Translations under genes and position numbers: made by a program
Shown: positions 1 through 7,241 of the stretch, in pieces
Layout of the letters: each line of letters opens with the position of its first letter
Position numbering within the stretch: the first letter of the stretch is position 1
Assembly: GCF_014698065.1 (NCBI RefSeq)
Contig: NZ_JACJSI010000068.1
Coordinates: forward strand, 1 to 37,403
DNA: 37,403 nt
Origin: Nostoc flagelliforme FACHB-838
GTDB lineage: Bacteria > Cyanobacteriota > Cyanobacteriia > Cyanobacteriales > Nostocaceae
Direction: 5' to 3'
Notes under the pieces: model-generated
Seen by the model: only the letters and a program-made list of their open reading frames with translations
Databases searched by the model: none
Told to the model about the DNA's origin: nothing

Positions 1-264
1 TGTTGTGTTTTACGTTACCAAGCACGCGGGAAAAAGCAAGCTTATTGGTACTATAAGTTACACGCAACCAAACCAATTTTTTCCACAACTCAACCCAACA
101 AATTGAGCAAATACAAGCATTTGGGTAAGGCTGGAAGCTCTGCCCATATTAATGCTGTTCTTTCTCTGGCTAGAAGAACCCAAATCGATTACTTAACTGA
201 GTGCATCGACTCTCTTCGTCAAAATTGGGTGGACTTGTACGATAGCCTCAAAGAGAAAAAGTAA
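1..264 (+). CDS. Unrecognised protein, C-terminal part (5' end outside window)
   Basis: An open frame runs from the first base to a TAA at 262-264 and gives 87 residues with no start inside the window. The fragment is basic and aromatic near its start (YWYYKL), followed by KYKHLGKAGS and a C-terminal stretch likely to be helical. The order of a basic Tyr-rich strand, a KYxxLGKAGS-like strand and a helix resembles small proteins of unknown function that are common in cyanobacterial and archaeal genomes, some on plasmids, but I cannot name the family with confidence. Codon use looks like its neighbours. It is separated from the next gene by about 615 bases and is convergent with it. Confidence 0.55.
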   Translation, partial: CCVLRYQARGKKQAYWYYKLHATKPIFSTTQPNKLSKYKHLGKAGSSAHINAVLSLARRTQIDYLTECIDSLRQNWVDLYDSLKEKK

Positions 265-513
265 GTCTAATTATTTATTTTATTCGCGGAAATTTCACGC
301 GAACAAAACCTTCCTTGTTTTACCCTCTATTTCTCCTTAACCGAGCAGTATTGCATTGTATTCAAAAATTTTTGGAAATAGTTATGACACCAGTGTGATC
401 GCAATCTCTGCAATAAGATTTAGTAGCTCTCAATAAATCTTGACTTGATTCTAAGAGTATAGCAGTATTATCACTGAAGTTTAACCCTTGGAGCTAAAGC
501 TATCCTGTAGCGT

Positions 514-539
514 AAATATACGGTAACTCCCGTATATTT
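514..539. promoter_or_regulatory. Perfect 10-bp inverted repeat (operator-like or stem)
   Basis: The arms aaatatacgg (514-523) and ccgtatattt (530-539) are perfect reverse complements around a 6-base spacer. The stem is AT-rich and is not followed by a long T-tract, so it is not a convincing terminator. It could bind a dimeric regulator or be the core of a small mobile repeat. No function is shown by the sequence. Confidence 0.5.
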
Positions 540-705
540 CAAATATTTACATCTGGGAATAATGTCACCAATCAAATTAAATCAAACTCTTGTTTGGTAG
601 GCAAAAAGCTCGCTCTAATTATGCAAGTTAAATTTAGAACAGCTGATACACCCATTACCTTAGCGATGGTAGGCTAGTTATAACTCACACTAATTAATTA
701 GTAAA

Positions 706-746
706 GGGGATAGATGACATTCGCTTGTAGCGAAACACCCATCCCC
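706..746. other. Nested stem-loop in the spacer, possible structured RNA
   Basis: An outer pair ggggat (706-711) with atcccc (741-746) encloses a perfect inner hairpin, ttcgct (720-725), loop tgt, agcgaa (729-734). The layout looks like a two-tier stem. There is no T-tract and no match I recognise to tmRNA, 6S, SRP or Yfr RNAs. It may be a repeat or an unannotated small RNA. Confidence 0.35.
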
Positions 747-879
747 GAATAGCTGCCCAGATCATGAACCTGGAATCTATAGTCCGGTATCTAATAATCC
801 CAGTATCGGCTGAGATATGTTGATTGTCACTGGGATAGATACTGATTTACGAAATACCTACGAAAACATTGTTACACAA

Positions 880-2148
880 TTACTCTTCACCCCTTCTTCC
901 GCCTGCCATCGCCAACAGCGCCGTTCCATAAGCTGCTTCTGTGTACACTGACGCTACTACAGAAACCTGCAAATGACGCACCCTAATCGCAGTCCAAGTT
1001 TCATTCGCCGCGCCACCGCCAGCAGTATAAACACGGCTCAATTTGTCTGCACCCATTTGTTGTAATAATTCATACCCTCGCGCTTCTATGCGGGCAATGC
1101 TTTCTAATAAGCCATGCAAAAATTCCACTGGGTTATCTGGGCGTGGTGACAAACGTGGCGGTAGATTGGGATCATTAATCGGAAAGCGATCGCCTACCTT
1201 CAATAACGGATAATAATCTAAATCGCTGGCTTTTGATCCATCAATCTCCCGGCTAAGGCTTTCTAACTCAGCGTTTGTGAAAAATTGCTTTAGTACCGCA
1301 CCTCCAGTATTAGAAGCACCACCAGTCAGCCACAAATCCCCCAACCGATGGCTATAAATTCCATATCTGGCATCTTCTACACGGGTACGACTTAACAACT
1401 TTAGTACCAACGTTGAACCAAGGGAAGTCACGGCTTCACCAGGTAATTTTGCCCCACTAGCGAGAAAAGCCGCAATACTATCAGTTGTACCTGCACACAC
1501 CAGACAATCACGGCGCAAACCGAACTTATCTGCAATTTCAGAACGCAATTCGGCAATCGGAGTCCCAGGAGTTAAAACTTTGGGTAGCTGAATCGATATT
1601 TGCAAATTTTCTAGCCATTCTGGGTATTTCAACTTCTCTACGTCATAACCCAGCTTTAAAGCATTATGGTAATCGCTAATACCCAACTGTCCATGTAGGA
1701 GAAACGCCAGCCAATCTGCTTGATGCAGGAAATATGTAGCTTCACTAAAAGAGGGTTGTTGCCTCATCCACAAAAGTTTAGTGAGGCTGGAGGTGGCACT
1801 CAACACGGTATGATTGGGGGGTACGATACTCCTCAAATGCTCTAGCACCAATGATCCCCGCGCATCGTTGTACAGCAACGGTGCATCTGTTGGATTGCCA
1901 GCAGCATCGACCAGCAAGACGGTGGAAGAAGTACCATTAATTGCGATCGCTTTAATTTCTCGCCGCAATTGGTTAGGTATTTGTTCCACCAGGACAAACA
2001 AAGCCTCCTGCCAAATTTCGGGCGTAAGGGCGGCTGGTGAGTCCTGGAAAGGATATCGCACCTCAGCTTGAATATAAGAAGCTTCCTCGTCAATTACCAC
2101 ACCGCGTGCACCAGATGTGCCGAAGTCTATACCTAGATATAAATTCAT
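880..2148 (-). CDS. FGGY-family sugar kinase, ribulokinase/xylulokinase-like
   Basis: Predicted cytoplasmic ATP-dependent sugar kinase of 422 residues. The N-terminal phosphate-binding motif LGIDFGTSGARG (residues 5-16) includes Asp8. A second conserved segment NGTSST lies at 71-76, and the likely catalytic Asp is in CAGTTDS (Asp223). A Gly-rich adenosine-binding region (TAGGGAANE) lies near the C terminus. The protein is about 70-80 residues shorter than E. coli xylulokinase. It matches the compact cyanobacterial/plastid subgroup, whose Synechococcus elongatus member was reported to act on D-ribulose with equivalents of Asp8 and Asp221. Substrate here is therefore inferred as ribulose or xylulose, not proven. 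The ATG start at 2148 is the first in frame; no strong Shine-Dalgarno is visible. The gene stands alone. Confidence 0.85.
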   Translation of the reverse strand: MNLYLGIDFGTSGARGVVIDEEASYIQAEVRYPFQDSPAALTPEIWQEALFVLVEQIPNQLRREIKAIAINGTSSTVLLVDAAGNPTDAPLLYNDARGSLVLEHLRSIVPPNHTVLSATSSLTKLLWMRQQPSFSEATYFLHQADWLAFLLHGQLGISDYHNALKLGYDVEKLKYPEWLENLQISIQLPKVLTPGTPIAELRSEIADKFGLRRDCLVCAGTTDSIAAFLASGAKLPGEAVTSLGSTLVLKLLSRTRVEDARYGIYSHRLGDLWLTGGASNTGGAVLKQFFTNAELESLSREIDGSKASDLDYYPLLKVGDRFPINDPNLPPRLSPRPDNPVEFLHGLLESIARIEARGYELLQQMGADKLSRVYTAGGGAANETWTAIRVRHLQVSVVASVYTEAAYGTALLAMAGGRRGEE

Positions 2149-2304
2149 ATTTTTATAAATTTTTATAACGGAGAATAACTAACAACTACTGACCAACAAC
2201 TGCTTTTGTTGCATCTTGTAACAAGATATTCCACAATCTTGGCAAAACAAGGAAAAGTAGTAAAGAACTGTTCAAAATGTATTCAGGTTAGGAGGTTTTC
2301 AGCC

Positions 2305-2436
2305 ATGCCTATTTTAGATACTCTGTACATCGCTCAGATATCTTCCATCTCAGATACTCAAGTCTACACCGCTCTAGTTGTGGCCTTGATCCCAGGAGTT
2401 CTAGCTTGGCGATTAGCCACAGAACTTTACAAATAA
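2305..2436 (+). CDS. psaM: Photosystem I subunit XII (PsaM), with an extended N terminus
   Basis: A 43-residue protein ending in SDTQVYTALVVALIPG and then AWRLATELYK, which is the PsaM signature: one transmembrane helix of a small photosystem I subunit near the trimer interface. The ATG at 2305 follows a strong Shine-Dalgarno (taggagg, about 8 bases upstream). Known PsaM proteins are about 30-31 residues and begin close to the SDTQ segment; this one carries about a dozen extra residues (MPILDTLYIAQISS). The extra coding DNA looks like a degenerate duplication: ttagatactc (2314-2323) recurs as tcagatactc (2350-2359), a spacing of 36 bases. No ATG lies just before SDTQ, so the long form is the only ATG-initiated product. 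Monocistronic. Confidence 0.9.
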   Translation: MPILDTLYIAQISSISDTQVYTALVVALIPGVLAWRLATELYK

Positions 2437-2464
2437 CGCTCCGATGTGACACAGTTAAAAAGCT

Positions 2465-2562
2465 AATAATCCTGGCAGTACGGGGTGCAATTTCCAGAAA
2501 GTTGTGGTTTTATACCATAAGTAGCTAGAAACCTTGCACTTACGTAAGCCAGGTTATTTTTT
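2465..2562 (+). terminator. Possible terminator downstream of psaM
   Basis: The segment aataatcctggc (2465-2476) can pair, with one bulged base, with gccaggttatt (2548-2558), which is followed by a run of T. Inside is a 10-bp palindrome cttacgtaag (2539-2548). The loop is long (about 70 bases), so this may be a structured 3' end more complex than a simple intrinsic terminator. Confidence 0.4.
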
Positions 2563-2688
2563 AACTGGTGCAACACTTGTAGCTATTTCAAAAAAATGAA
2601 GTAATATGACAGCTAAATCAAGCAGTAATTAGCGCCAGAGGGCTTTTACAGTGCTTCCCTTCACTAAGCGAGGTTATCTTTTAGCATC

Positions 2689-3099
2689 ATGAACGCGACT
2701 CAACCATCCAGACCACCGTTACAACCTATACAAAAACGCCGGGTCATTTCTCGACCAAAGCGGCATCTTCGTCAACGTTCTTACCAGGTGATGGCACTGG
2801 AAAGCACAGCCAAAATAGCGGTTAATGTTGTGATTACAGCTGTTGCAGCATCTGCCTTAGGACAACTTTTGCCTTATAATTGGTTACAGCAAGCAAAGTT
2901 GCGAGAAATTAGTACTGAAGTCAAGCTGATGGAAGGACATGTCAATAGTTTGCAAACGCAATTTAGCCGTAACTTCGATCCTCAGCAAACTAAAAGTATT
3001 ATGCAAGAACAAGGATACCGATTTGATCCTAGTCAGCGTCAGGTCGTGTTGGTAAATCCGGATCGCCGAGAAGATGAACAAACACAATCTTCACCTTAA
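2689..3099 (+). CDS. Membrane-anchored coiled-coil protein, conserved cyanobacterial unknown
   Basis: A 136-residue protein of unknown function. The first 35 residues are rich in Pro and Arg (KRRVISRPKRHLRQR). One hydrophobic segment (about 41-62, TAKIAVNVVITAVAASALGQ) should span the membrane, with the basic N terminus kept in the cytoplasm by the positive-inside rule. A heptad-like amphipathic stretch follows (about 66-95, LQQAKLREISTEVKLMEGHV), then a polar tail. The organisation is that of small anchoring or scaffold proteins and is of a type seen in many cyanobacteria, but I know no assigned role. It lies downstream of psaM on the same strand, separated by 250 bases and a possible terminator, so co-transcription is doubtful. 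Confidence 0.7.
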   Translation: MNATQPSRPPLQPIQKRRVISRPKRHLRQRSYQVMALESTAKIAVNVVITAVAASALGQLLPYNWLQQAKLREISTEVKLMEGHVNSLQTQFSRNFDPQQTKSIMQEQGYRFDPSQRQVVLVNPDRREDEQTQSSP

Positions 3100-3265
3100 G
3101 AAAAATAACGAATTTGGGATTATTTAGGTTTCTGGTAATTCTGGCTACTTATAAACCGGGTGTTAATTTATATTATTGCTAATAAATAGTGGTTAATAAC
3201 TAATTTTTGAATAACTATATAGTTATCATCTATTAGCCATTAGCGATACAGCGTCACTAAACTTT

Positions 3266-3295
3266 AATTCAAAATTTAATCAATTATTTTGAATT
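3266..3295. terminator. Inverted repeat between convergent genes
   Basis: aattcaaaat (3266-3275) and attttgaatt (3286-3295) are perfect 10-bp complements with a 10-base loop. Position between two 3' ends fits a bidirectional terminator, but the stem is AT-only apart from one G-C pair, so it is weak. It also resembles the dispersed 'attttgaattttgaat' spacer repeats of Nostoc. Confidence 0.35.
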
Positions 3296-3325
3296 TTGAA
3301 TCCCCCAGAAGAACTAATCTACCAA

Positions 3326-4045
3326 TTAAGACGCTGATTCAGATAGCAGCTCGTTTAGCCAATTTTCGACTTGTAAACGCAAGCGACAACCAGTAATATC
3401 CTTCCTGTTGTCGATAGAAGGCAGTTGAGTGAGGGCGCGACGATAATCAGCGATCGCACAATTCCAGTCGCCCCAAAGATGGTAAGTCCTGCCGCGTTCA
3501 GCCCAGATATGACCTTCTAGTTGACCGAAAAGCAGTGCTACCTCAAAATTCTCGATTGCCTCCTCGTATTGCCCCAAATCACGCCAGGTAATGCCTCGGT
3601 TGATCCACGCCCGGACGTGACGAGGATTCAAATTAATCGCTTGATCATAGTCGGCAAGTGCTGCTGCTAATTCTCCACAAGCCGCGTAGTAATTTGCTCG
3701 GTTATTATAAGCACTAGCTAAATAGGGATTAAGGTTGAGGGCGGTGTTATAGTCGAAAAACGCTTTTTGCCTTTCACCACCTTGGAAATAAATTAGCCCC
3801 CGGTTGTTGTAATCAACGGCATTGTCGGGATGGCGGTAGATTAGTTGGGTTAAAAGTGCGATCGCCTCAGTATATTCTCCTTGTTGAGCCAACTTTAAAG
3901 CAAAAGAGCGTAAGTGGCTATCCTCTAAAGTAGATTCACTGCAATCGTTTGTCCTCCACTCTTGAACTTCGTTTGTAGTATTTAGAACATATTTGTATTG
4001 GTTACTTTGCTGGTCATCGTCAGCTAAAAATGAGTAAATATTCAT
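3326..4045 (-). CDS. Tetratricopeptide repeat (TPR) protein
   Basis: A 239-residue soluble protein. After a polar N terminus of about 45 residues come roughly five TPR units, each ending in the usual hydrophobic/Pro positions: EYTEAIALLTQLIYRHPDN, ERQKAFFDYNTALNLNPY, ELAAALADYDQAINLNPR, QYEEAIENFEVALLF and DWNCAIADYRRALTQLPS. TPR stacks bind peptides or other proteins, so a scaffolding role is expected, but the partner is unknown. There is no signal peptide. The ATG at 4045 begins MNIYSFLADD. It is divergent from the next gene across about 400 bases. Confidence 0.85.
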   Translation of the reverse strand: MNIYSFLADDDQQSNQYKYVLNTTNEVQEWRTNDCSESTLEDSHLRSFALKLAQQGEYTEAIALLTQLIYRHPDNAVDYNNRGLIYFQGGERQKAFFDYNTALNLNPYLASAYNNRANYYAACGELAAALADYDQAINLNPRHVRAWINRGITWRDLGQYEEAIENFEVALLFGQLEGHIWAERGRTYHLWGDWNCAIADYRRALTQLPSIDNRKDITGCRLRLQVENWLNELLSESAS

Positions 4046-4447
4046 CTTTCCCTGCCTGAAATCCCTGCTTTGCGAAATAAAAGTCTAGTTTTTTACCGAT
4101 GGTGGTATTACCACTGTGTCTATTCTCAAGGTACTTATGGTTACTTTAAAGCCATCTTAAGGCTGAATTTAAACTACTCACACCAGTAGAAATCTACCCC
4201 TTAAATAAACAATTGCTCCTCAAGCCTAATCATGGATACTTGCTCCCGAAGGTGAATTCCAGAAATAGCAGACGTTAATCTCAAGACTAGTCAAGTAGTG
4301 AGAGCGACAAATTGGTAGAATGCCAACAAACCGTTCGTTAAATAAAGGACTGGGAACTGCGGAGAATTCACTTTCCCCTCTAACTCAATGCCTAATCCCC
4401 AATCCCCAGTCCGTAGATTCAATTTTTAAGTTTTGAGAAATTTTCTG
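4046..4447. other. Divergent intergenic region of 402 bases
   Basis: This should hold the promoters of the TPR gene (leftward) and of the small protein/GST pair (rightward). Visible structures are a tight hairpin gtggtattaccac near 4104-4117 and a distant inverted pair ggactggg (4349-4356) with cccagtcc (4404-4411), which brackets a C-rich run (taatccccaatcccc) of a type dispersed in Nostoc spacers. I saw no coding frame and no confident promoter hexamers. Confidence 0.5.
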
Positions 4448-4912
4448 ATGACAACTGCAATTTCCTATCCCAATGCCCCTGATTTAACAACCGATGATTA
4501 CATTGTGATCGGCTTGGCAACCTGCTTCGTCAAAGAAGATGGAGAAGTTTATCAAATCGAAGTTATAGAACCAATACCCTCTGCTGCTTTAGAAGCGCTT
4601 TTAAAGGGCATTCCTACCTCCTATAAGCTGGCTCATGCCACAACTTTGGGATCTGTGCTGGATGGCGATTCACAACTGCTGCCAGATGGCTTCCCAGAGT
4701 CGGCTCAGTTTGGAGAGGAATTTGTGCCACGGGCATTTGCAGCAGCTCGTACCTACAAGCGTCGTGAATCTGCAAAATCCCTGATTCCCTTGGGTACAAG
4801 CTACGCTGAATTTAAGTATTCTATTGAGCGCAAGCGGGTATTAAATGCCGCTAGAGTTGTCACGAAAGAAGATAACGTTAAACAGCACTCTCATACTCAC
4901 AAAGTTCTTTAA
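4448..4912 (+). CDS. Conserved cyanobacterial protein of unknown function, partner of the GST gene
   Basis: A 154-residue soluble protein beginning MTTAISYPNAPDL at the first ATG in frame (an upstream TTG at 4433 is less likely). Conserved-looking segments are DDYIVIGLATCFVKEDGEV, EVIEPIPSAALEALLKG and a C-terminal ERKRVLNAARVV followed by a histidine-rich tail KQHSHTHKVL. I recognise no catalytic motif. It is followed after only 6 bases by a glutathione S-transferase on the same strand, so the two are very probably one operon. The histidines and the single cysteine (LATCF) could bind a metal or react with thiols, but that is speculation. Confidence 0.75.
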   Translation: MTTAISYPNAPDLTTDDYIVIGLATCFVKEDGEVYQIEVIEPIPSAALEALLKGIPTSYKLAHATTLGSVLDGDSQLLPDGFPESAQFGEEFVPRAFAAARTYKRRESAKSLIPLGTSYAEFKYSIERKRVLNAARVVTKEDNVKQHSHTHKVL

Positions 4913-4918
4913 GTAATT

Positions 4919-5476
4919 ATGCTCAAACTTTACGGTGGCGCTCGTAGTCGAGCGTCAATTGTTCAATGGTATTTAGAGGAAATAAAAGTTCCTTACGAAT
5001 TCATCAAGCTCGATATGCAGGCTGGTGAACATCTCCAGCCTGAGTATTTGGCAATTAACCCAGTTGGTAAAGTTCCAGCAATTGTTGACGGGGATTTTAA
5101 AGTTTGGGAATCTGGGGCAATTTTGCTGTATCTTACCGATAAGTATGGTAAAACTGCTCTTTCACCTGAGGAACGTGCTGTATTTTCCCAATGGACGTTG
5201 TTTGGCAATTCTACCCTCGCTACAGGGATTTTTGTGGAAACAAATCGGGAGCGAGAAATGCCCCGCTTGTTGACTTTCTTGAATAAGGCTCTCGAAGAGC
5301 AACCTTTTCTGCTGGGTAATGAATTCACTGTTGTGGATGTGGCAGTGGGGTCTATTCTGAGTTACATTCCCATCATGCTGAAGCTAGACCTCAGCCCCTA
5401 CCCGGCGGTGTTGAACTATATCAAGCAGTTATCTGAGCGTCCAGCATTTCAAAAAAGTATTGGCGGAGGGGCTTAA
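4919..5476 (+). CDS. Glutathione S-transferase family protein
   Basis: A 185-residue cytosolic protein with a thioredoxin-like N-terminal half (about 1-75): LYGGARSRASIVQWYLEE contains the catalytic Ser/Arg loop, NPVGKVPAIVDG holds the conserved cis-Pro, and WESGAILLYL is the Glu-Ser pair that holds the gamma-glutamyl part of glutathione. The C-terminal half is helical, with LGNEFTVVDVAVGSIL matching the GST C-terminal N-capping box. At 185 residues it is slightly short for the family (about 200-220). It probably conjugates or reduces electrophiles or acts on peroxides; the substrate cannot be read from sequence. It is second in a two-gene operon. Confidence 0.88.
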   Translation: MLKLYGGARSRASIVQWYLEEIKVPYEFIKLDMQAGEHLQPEYLAINPVGKVPAIVDGDFKVWESGAILLYLTDKYGKTALSPEERAVFSQWTLFGNSTLATGIFVETNREREMPRLLTFLNKALEEQPFLLGNEFTVVDVAVGSILSYIPIMLKLDLSPYPAVLNYIKQLSERPAFQKSIGGGA

Positions 5477-5489
5477 AATAATTCGTAAT

Positions 5490-5555
5490 GACGCTCCTGC
5501 GTCGCTAACGCTGCGCTAACGTAATTCGTAATTGAATTTTTAACTACGAATTACG
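5490..5555. terminator. Convergent terminator region with nested inverted repeats
   Basis: Between the ends of the GST gene and yajQ. A perfect 11-bp pair cgtaattcgta (5520-5530) / tacgaattacg (5545-5555) with a 14-base T-rich loop can act on either strand. Just before it a small hairpin gacgc-tcct-gcgtc (5490-5503) belongs to a 'cgtcgctaacgctgcgctaacg' dispersed repeat typical of Nostoc spacers. Confidence 0.55.
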
Positions 5556-5561
5556 GGTGCT

Positions 5562-6053
5562 TTAACGATAATTTGTAAATTGCAAAGCCACGGGGTAGTC
5601 TTCTTGTTTTAATCGCTGCATGACAACTTGTAAGTCATCTTTAGATTTGGCAGAAACCCGCACAGCATCACCTTGAATTGAGGCTTGTACCTTTTTGAAT
5701 TCGTCCCGAATCAATTTGGAAATTTGTTTGGCGATTTCTTGACTAATGCCTTTTTTGAGTTTGATTTCTTGACGCACGCGATTACCACTGGCTGATTCAA
5801 CTTTACCAAAATCAAAGATTTTCTGGGATAGGTTACGTTTGGCGGCTTTTTCTCGCAGAATGGTGTGTACAGAATCTAAGGTAAACTCGCTGTCAGTACT
5901 AACGTTAATACTTTCTTCGACTAACTCGACAGTAGTTTCAGTGTCTTTGAGGTCGTAACGACCTTTGATGTCTCGGATAACTTGATCGACAGCGTTAACT
6001 AACTCTTGTCGGTCAAAGTCGCTCACAATGTCAAAGGAAAAAGTAGAAGCCAT
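5562..6053 (-). CDS. yajQ: YajQ-family nucleotide-binding protein
   Basis: A 163-residue full-length YajQ (UPF0234) protein. It starts MASTFSFDIVSDFDRQELVN and ends with the family's typical C terminus DYPVALQFTNYR. The middle has the conserved block KGRYDLKDTETTVEL and the duplicated beta-alpha-beta half FGKVESASGNRVRQEIKLKKG. YajQ members bind nucleotides; in Xanthomonas a relative binds cyclic di-GMP and in E. coli it binds tRNA/GTP. In cyanobacteria no role is established. Its length matches the family. It is transcribed leftward and upstream of it lies a short Nostoc-type repeat rather than a close operon partner. Confidence 0.93.
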   Translation of the reverse strand: MASTFSFDIVSDFDRQELVNAVDQVIRDIKGRYDLKDTETTVELVEESINVSTDSEFTLDSVHTILREKAAKRNLSQKIFDFGKVESASGNRVRQEIKLKKGISQEIAKQISKLIRDEFKKVQASIQGDAVRVSAKSKDDLQVVMQRLKQEDYPVALQFTNYR

Positions 6054-6081
6054 AAAATATTTTGGATTTTAGATTTTGGAC

Positions 6082-6144
6082 TTCGACTTCGCTCAGTCGA
6101 ACGATTTTGAATTGGGTATTGAGTATTGGGAAAACTCTTTCCCA
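6082..6144. repeat. Dispersed palindromic repeat and hairpin in the spacer
   Basis: ttcgact-tcgctc-agtcgaa (6082-6101) is a 7-bp stem seen in many Nostoc spacers. A second stem tgggaaa-actc-tttccca (6127-6144) follows, flanked by further imperfect pairing. This lies immediately downstream of the MAPEG gene and upstream of yajQ, so the second stem could terminate the MAPEG transcript. Confidence 0.5.
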
Positions 6145-6166
6145 GTCCCCAATTCCCAGTACCCGC

Positions 6167-6565
6167 TTAATTAGTCGCTTGGATGATGCTCAAGAAAAAG
6201 AGAGTGGCACAGCCAAGGATGCCAATGGCAAACATCAGCGATCGCAAAAGGGGTATATTCAAAATATAAAAAATTGAGTATAGGAAACGGGCCACCACAA
6301 AGGCGATCGCAGCCACTTGTGCTGTGAAAGAATTTACACCAGTTACATAAGCCATCAATGCGGCTGCCGCAAACACCATAAACGCTTCAAAGGTGTTCTG
6401 ATGTGCCCAAGTAGCTCGTTGGGCATAAGGTGGCAATTTATCAAACAGAGCGCGAGGAGTAGAAAACATTTCATACCCAATACGCACACGGGCATAAGCT
6501 ACTAGCAAAAATGGCACATAAATTAGAACGGCAGCAGCAGCGATCGAGTACAAAAAAATTATCAT
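6167..6565 (-). CDS. MAPEG-family membrane protein
   Basis: A 132-residue integral membrane protein with about four hydrophobic helices (about 3-24, 54-72, 76-98 and 108-128). The segment RATWAHQNTFEAFMVFAAA between helices is the MAPEG hallmark (Arg/Asn/Glu region that contacts glutathione in eukaryotic relatives). Bacterial MAPEG proteins of this length are often annotated as eicosanoid/glutathione-metabolism-like, but the actual substrate is unknown. ATG start at 6565 (MIIFLYS). It is followed upstream by a heptanucleotide repeat block and the DprA-like gene on the same strand. Confidence 0.85.
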   Translation of the reverse strand: MIIFLYSIAAAAVLIYVPFLLVAYARVRIGYEMFSTPRALFDKLPPYAQRATWAHQNTFEAFMVFAAAALMAYVTGVNSFTAQVAAIAFVVARFLYSIFYILNIPLLRSLMFAIGILGCATLFFLSIIQATN

Positions 6566-6583
6566 TACTTATTTAGTCGTTGG

Positions 6584-6653
6584 TTATTAGTCATCAGTCA
6601 TCAGTCATCAGTCATTAGTCAAATACAAATGACGAAAGACAAATGACAAATGA
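6584..6653. repeat. Short tandemly repeated heptanucleotides (STRR)
   Basis: Ten consecutive 7-base units cover 6584-6653: ttattag, tcatcag three times, tcattag, tcaaata, then caaatga, cgaaaga and caaatga twice. The second half is approximately the reverse complement of the first (tcatttg against tcattag), so the array can also fold. It ends exactly where the stop codon of the DprA-like gene begins. Such heptad arrays are a known feature of heterocystous cyanobacteria. Confidence 0.8.
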
Positions 6654-7157
6654 CTAATCAAAGTAGAAAAGCGTCACCACTTTTCTTTGTTCTTCTGCAT
6701 CCTGACAAGTTTGTAACAGGGTGCGACTGTCGTGAAACGCAAAGCAGATTAGTTGCTGGCAACGGGAAACAATCTCCTTGTTGCACAAATAACTAGCTTC
6801 AGCCAGAGACAGATTATCATTACTGGGATTTTCGACTAGATGCATTACCTGTTCTAGTTGCTGGCGCGATTCCAAAGGCTGGCGTTCCAGGCTTTGGGGT
6901 AGAATCACCGTCAACAAATTTGCATCAGCCCGGGTTGCTCCCTTGATGGCCGCTGAATTTGTACCTGTAGCACCAGAAGTAATGATTCGATTACCCGATA
7001 AAACTAGGGCATAAGTCATCATTTCAATAAGATTCTGATGCGTAATCGGCACATGACGAGAACCCAGCAAGGCGATTCTTTTAGAACCCGTTTGCTGGAT
7101 TGTCGCTAGTTCTTGCGCTAATGTATCGAGGTTAATAAGGTCTGTTGATTGGCTCAA
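6654..7157 (-). CDS. DprA/LOG-like Rossmann-fold protein
   Basis: A 167-residue protein related to the Rossmann fold of DprA (DNA-processing protein A) and LOG/TIGR00725-type proteins. RIALLGSRHVPITHQNLIEM opens the fold and IITSGATGTNSAAIKGATRA is the glycine-rich nucleotide/phosphate-binding loop. Full DprA is about 350 residues with SAM and winged-helix domains; here only the core is present, so a direct role in DNA uptake is uncertain. The start is taken as TTG at 7157 (SQSTDLINLD): an in-frame stop lies a few codons upstream and the next ATG falls inside the fold. Cyanobacterial homologues are often labelled 'DNA recombination-mediator protein A'. Confidence 0.75.
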   Translation of the reverse strand: MSQSTDLINLDTLAQELATIQQTGSKRIALLGSRHVPITHQNLIEMMTYALVLSGNRIITSGATGTNSAAIKGATRADANLLTVILPQSLERQPLESRQQLEQVMHLVENPSNDNLSLAEASYLCNKEIVSRCQQLICFAFHDSRTLLQTCQDAEEQRKVVTLFYFD

Positions 7158-7241
7158 AGATGGAGATAATCAGATTAAACGACCCAGATATTTTACCAAA
7201 CAGCGTGTAGATGCGAGGGAAACTTGAGTTAAACGTTGCTA

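Larger units (their letters stand above)
265..879. other. Intergenic stretch of 615 bases without a gene
   Basis: This lies between the 3' ends of two convergent genes. No open frame looks coding. Two structured elements stand out and are listed separately: a perfect 10-bp inverted repeat at 514-539 and a nested stem at 706-746. A weak 7-bp inverted pair (tcccagt at 798-804, actggga at 829-835) is also present. I see no tRNA-like cloverleaf. Confidence 0.6.

Noticed and set aside
620..676. A short ATG frame (MQVKFRTADTPITLAMVG)
   Set aside because: Only 18 codons, with no ribosome binding site and no neighbour that would explain it.
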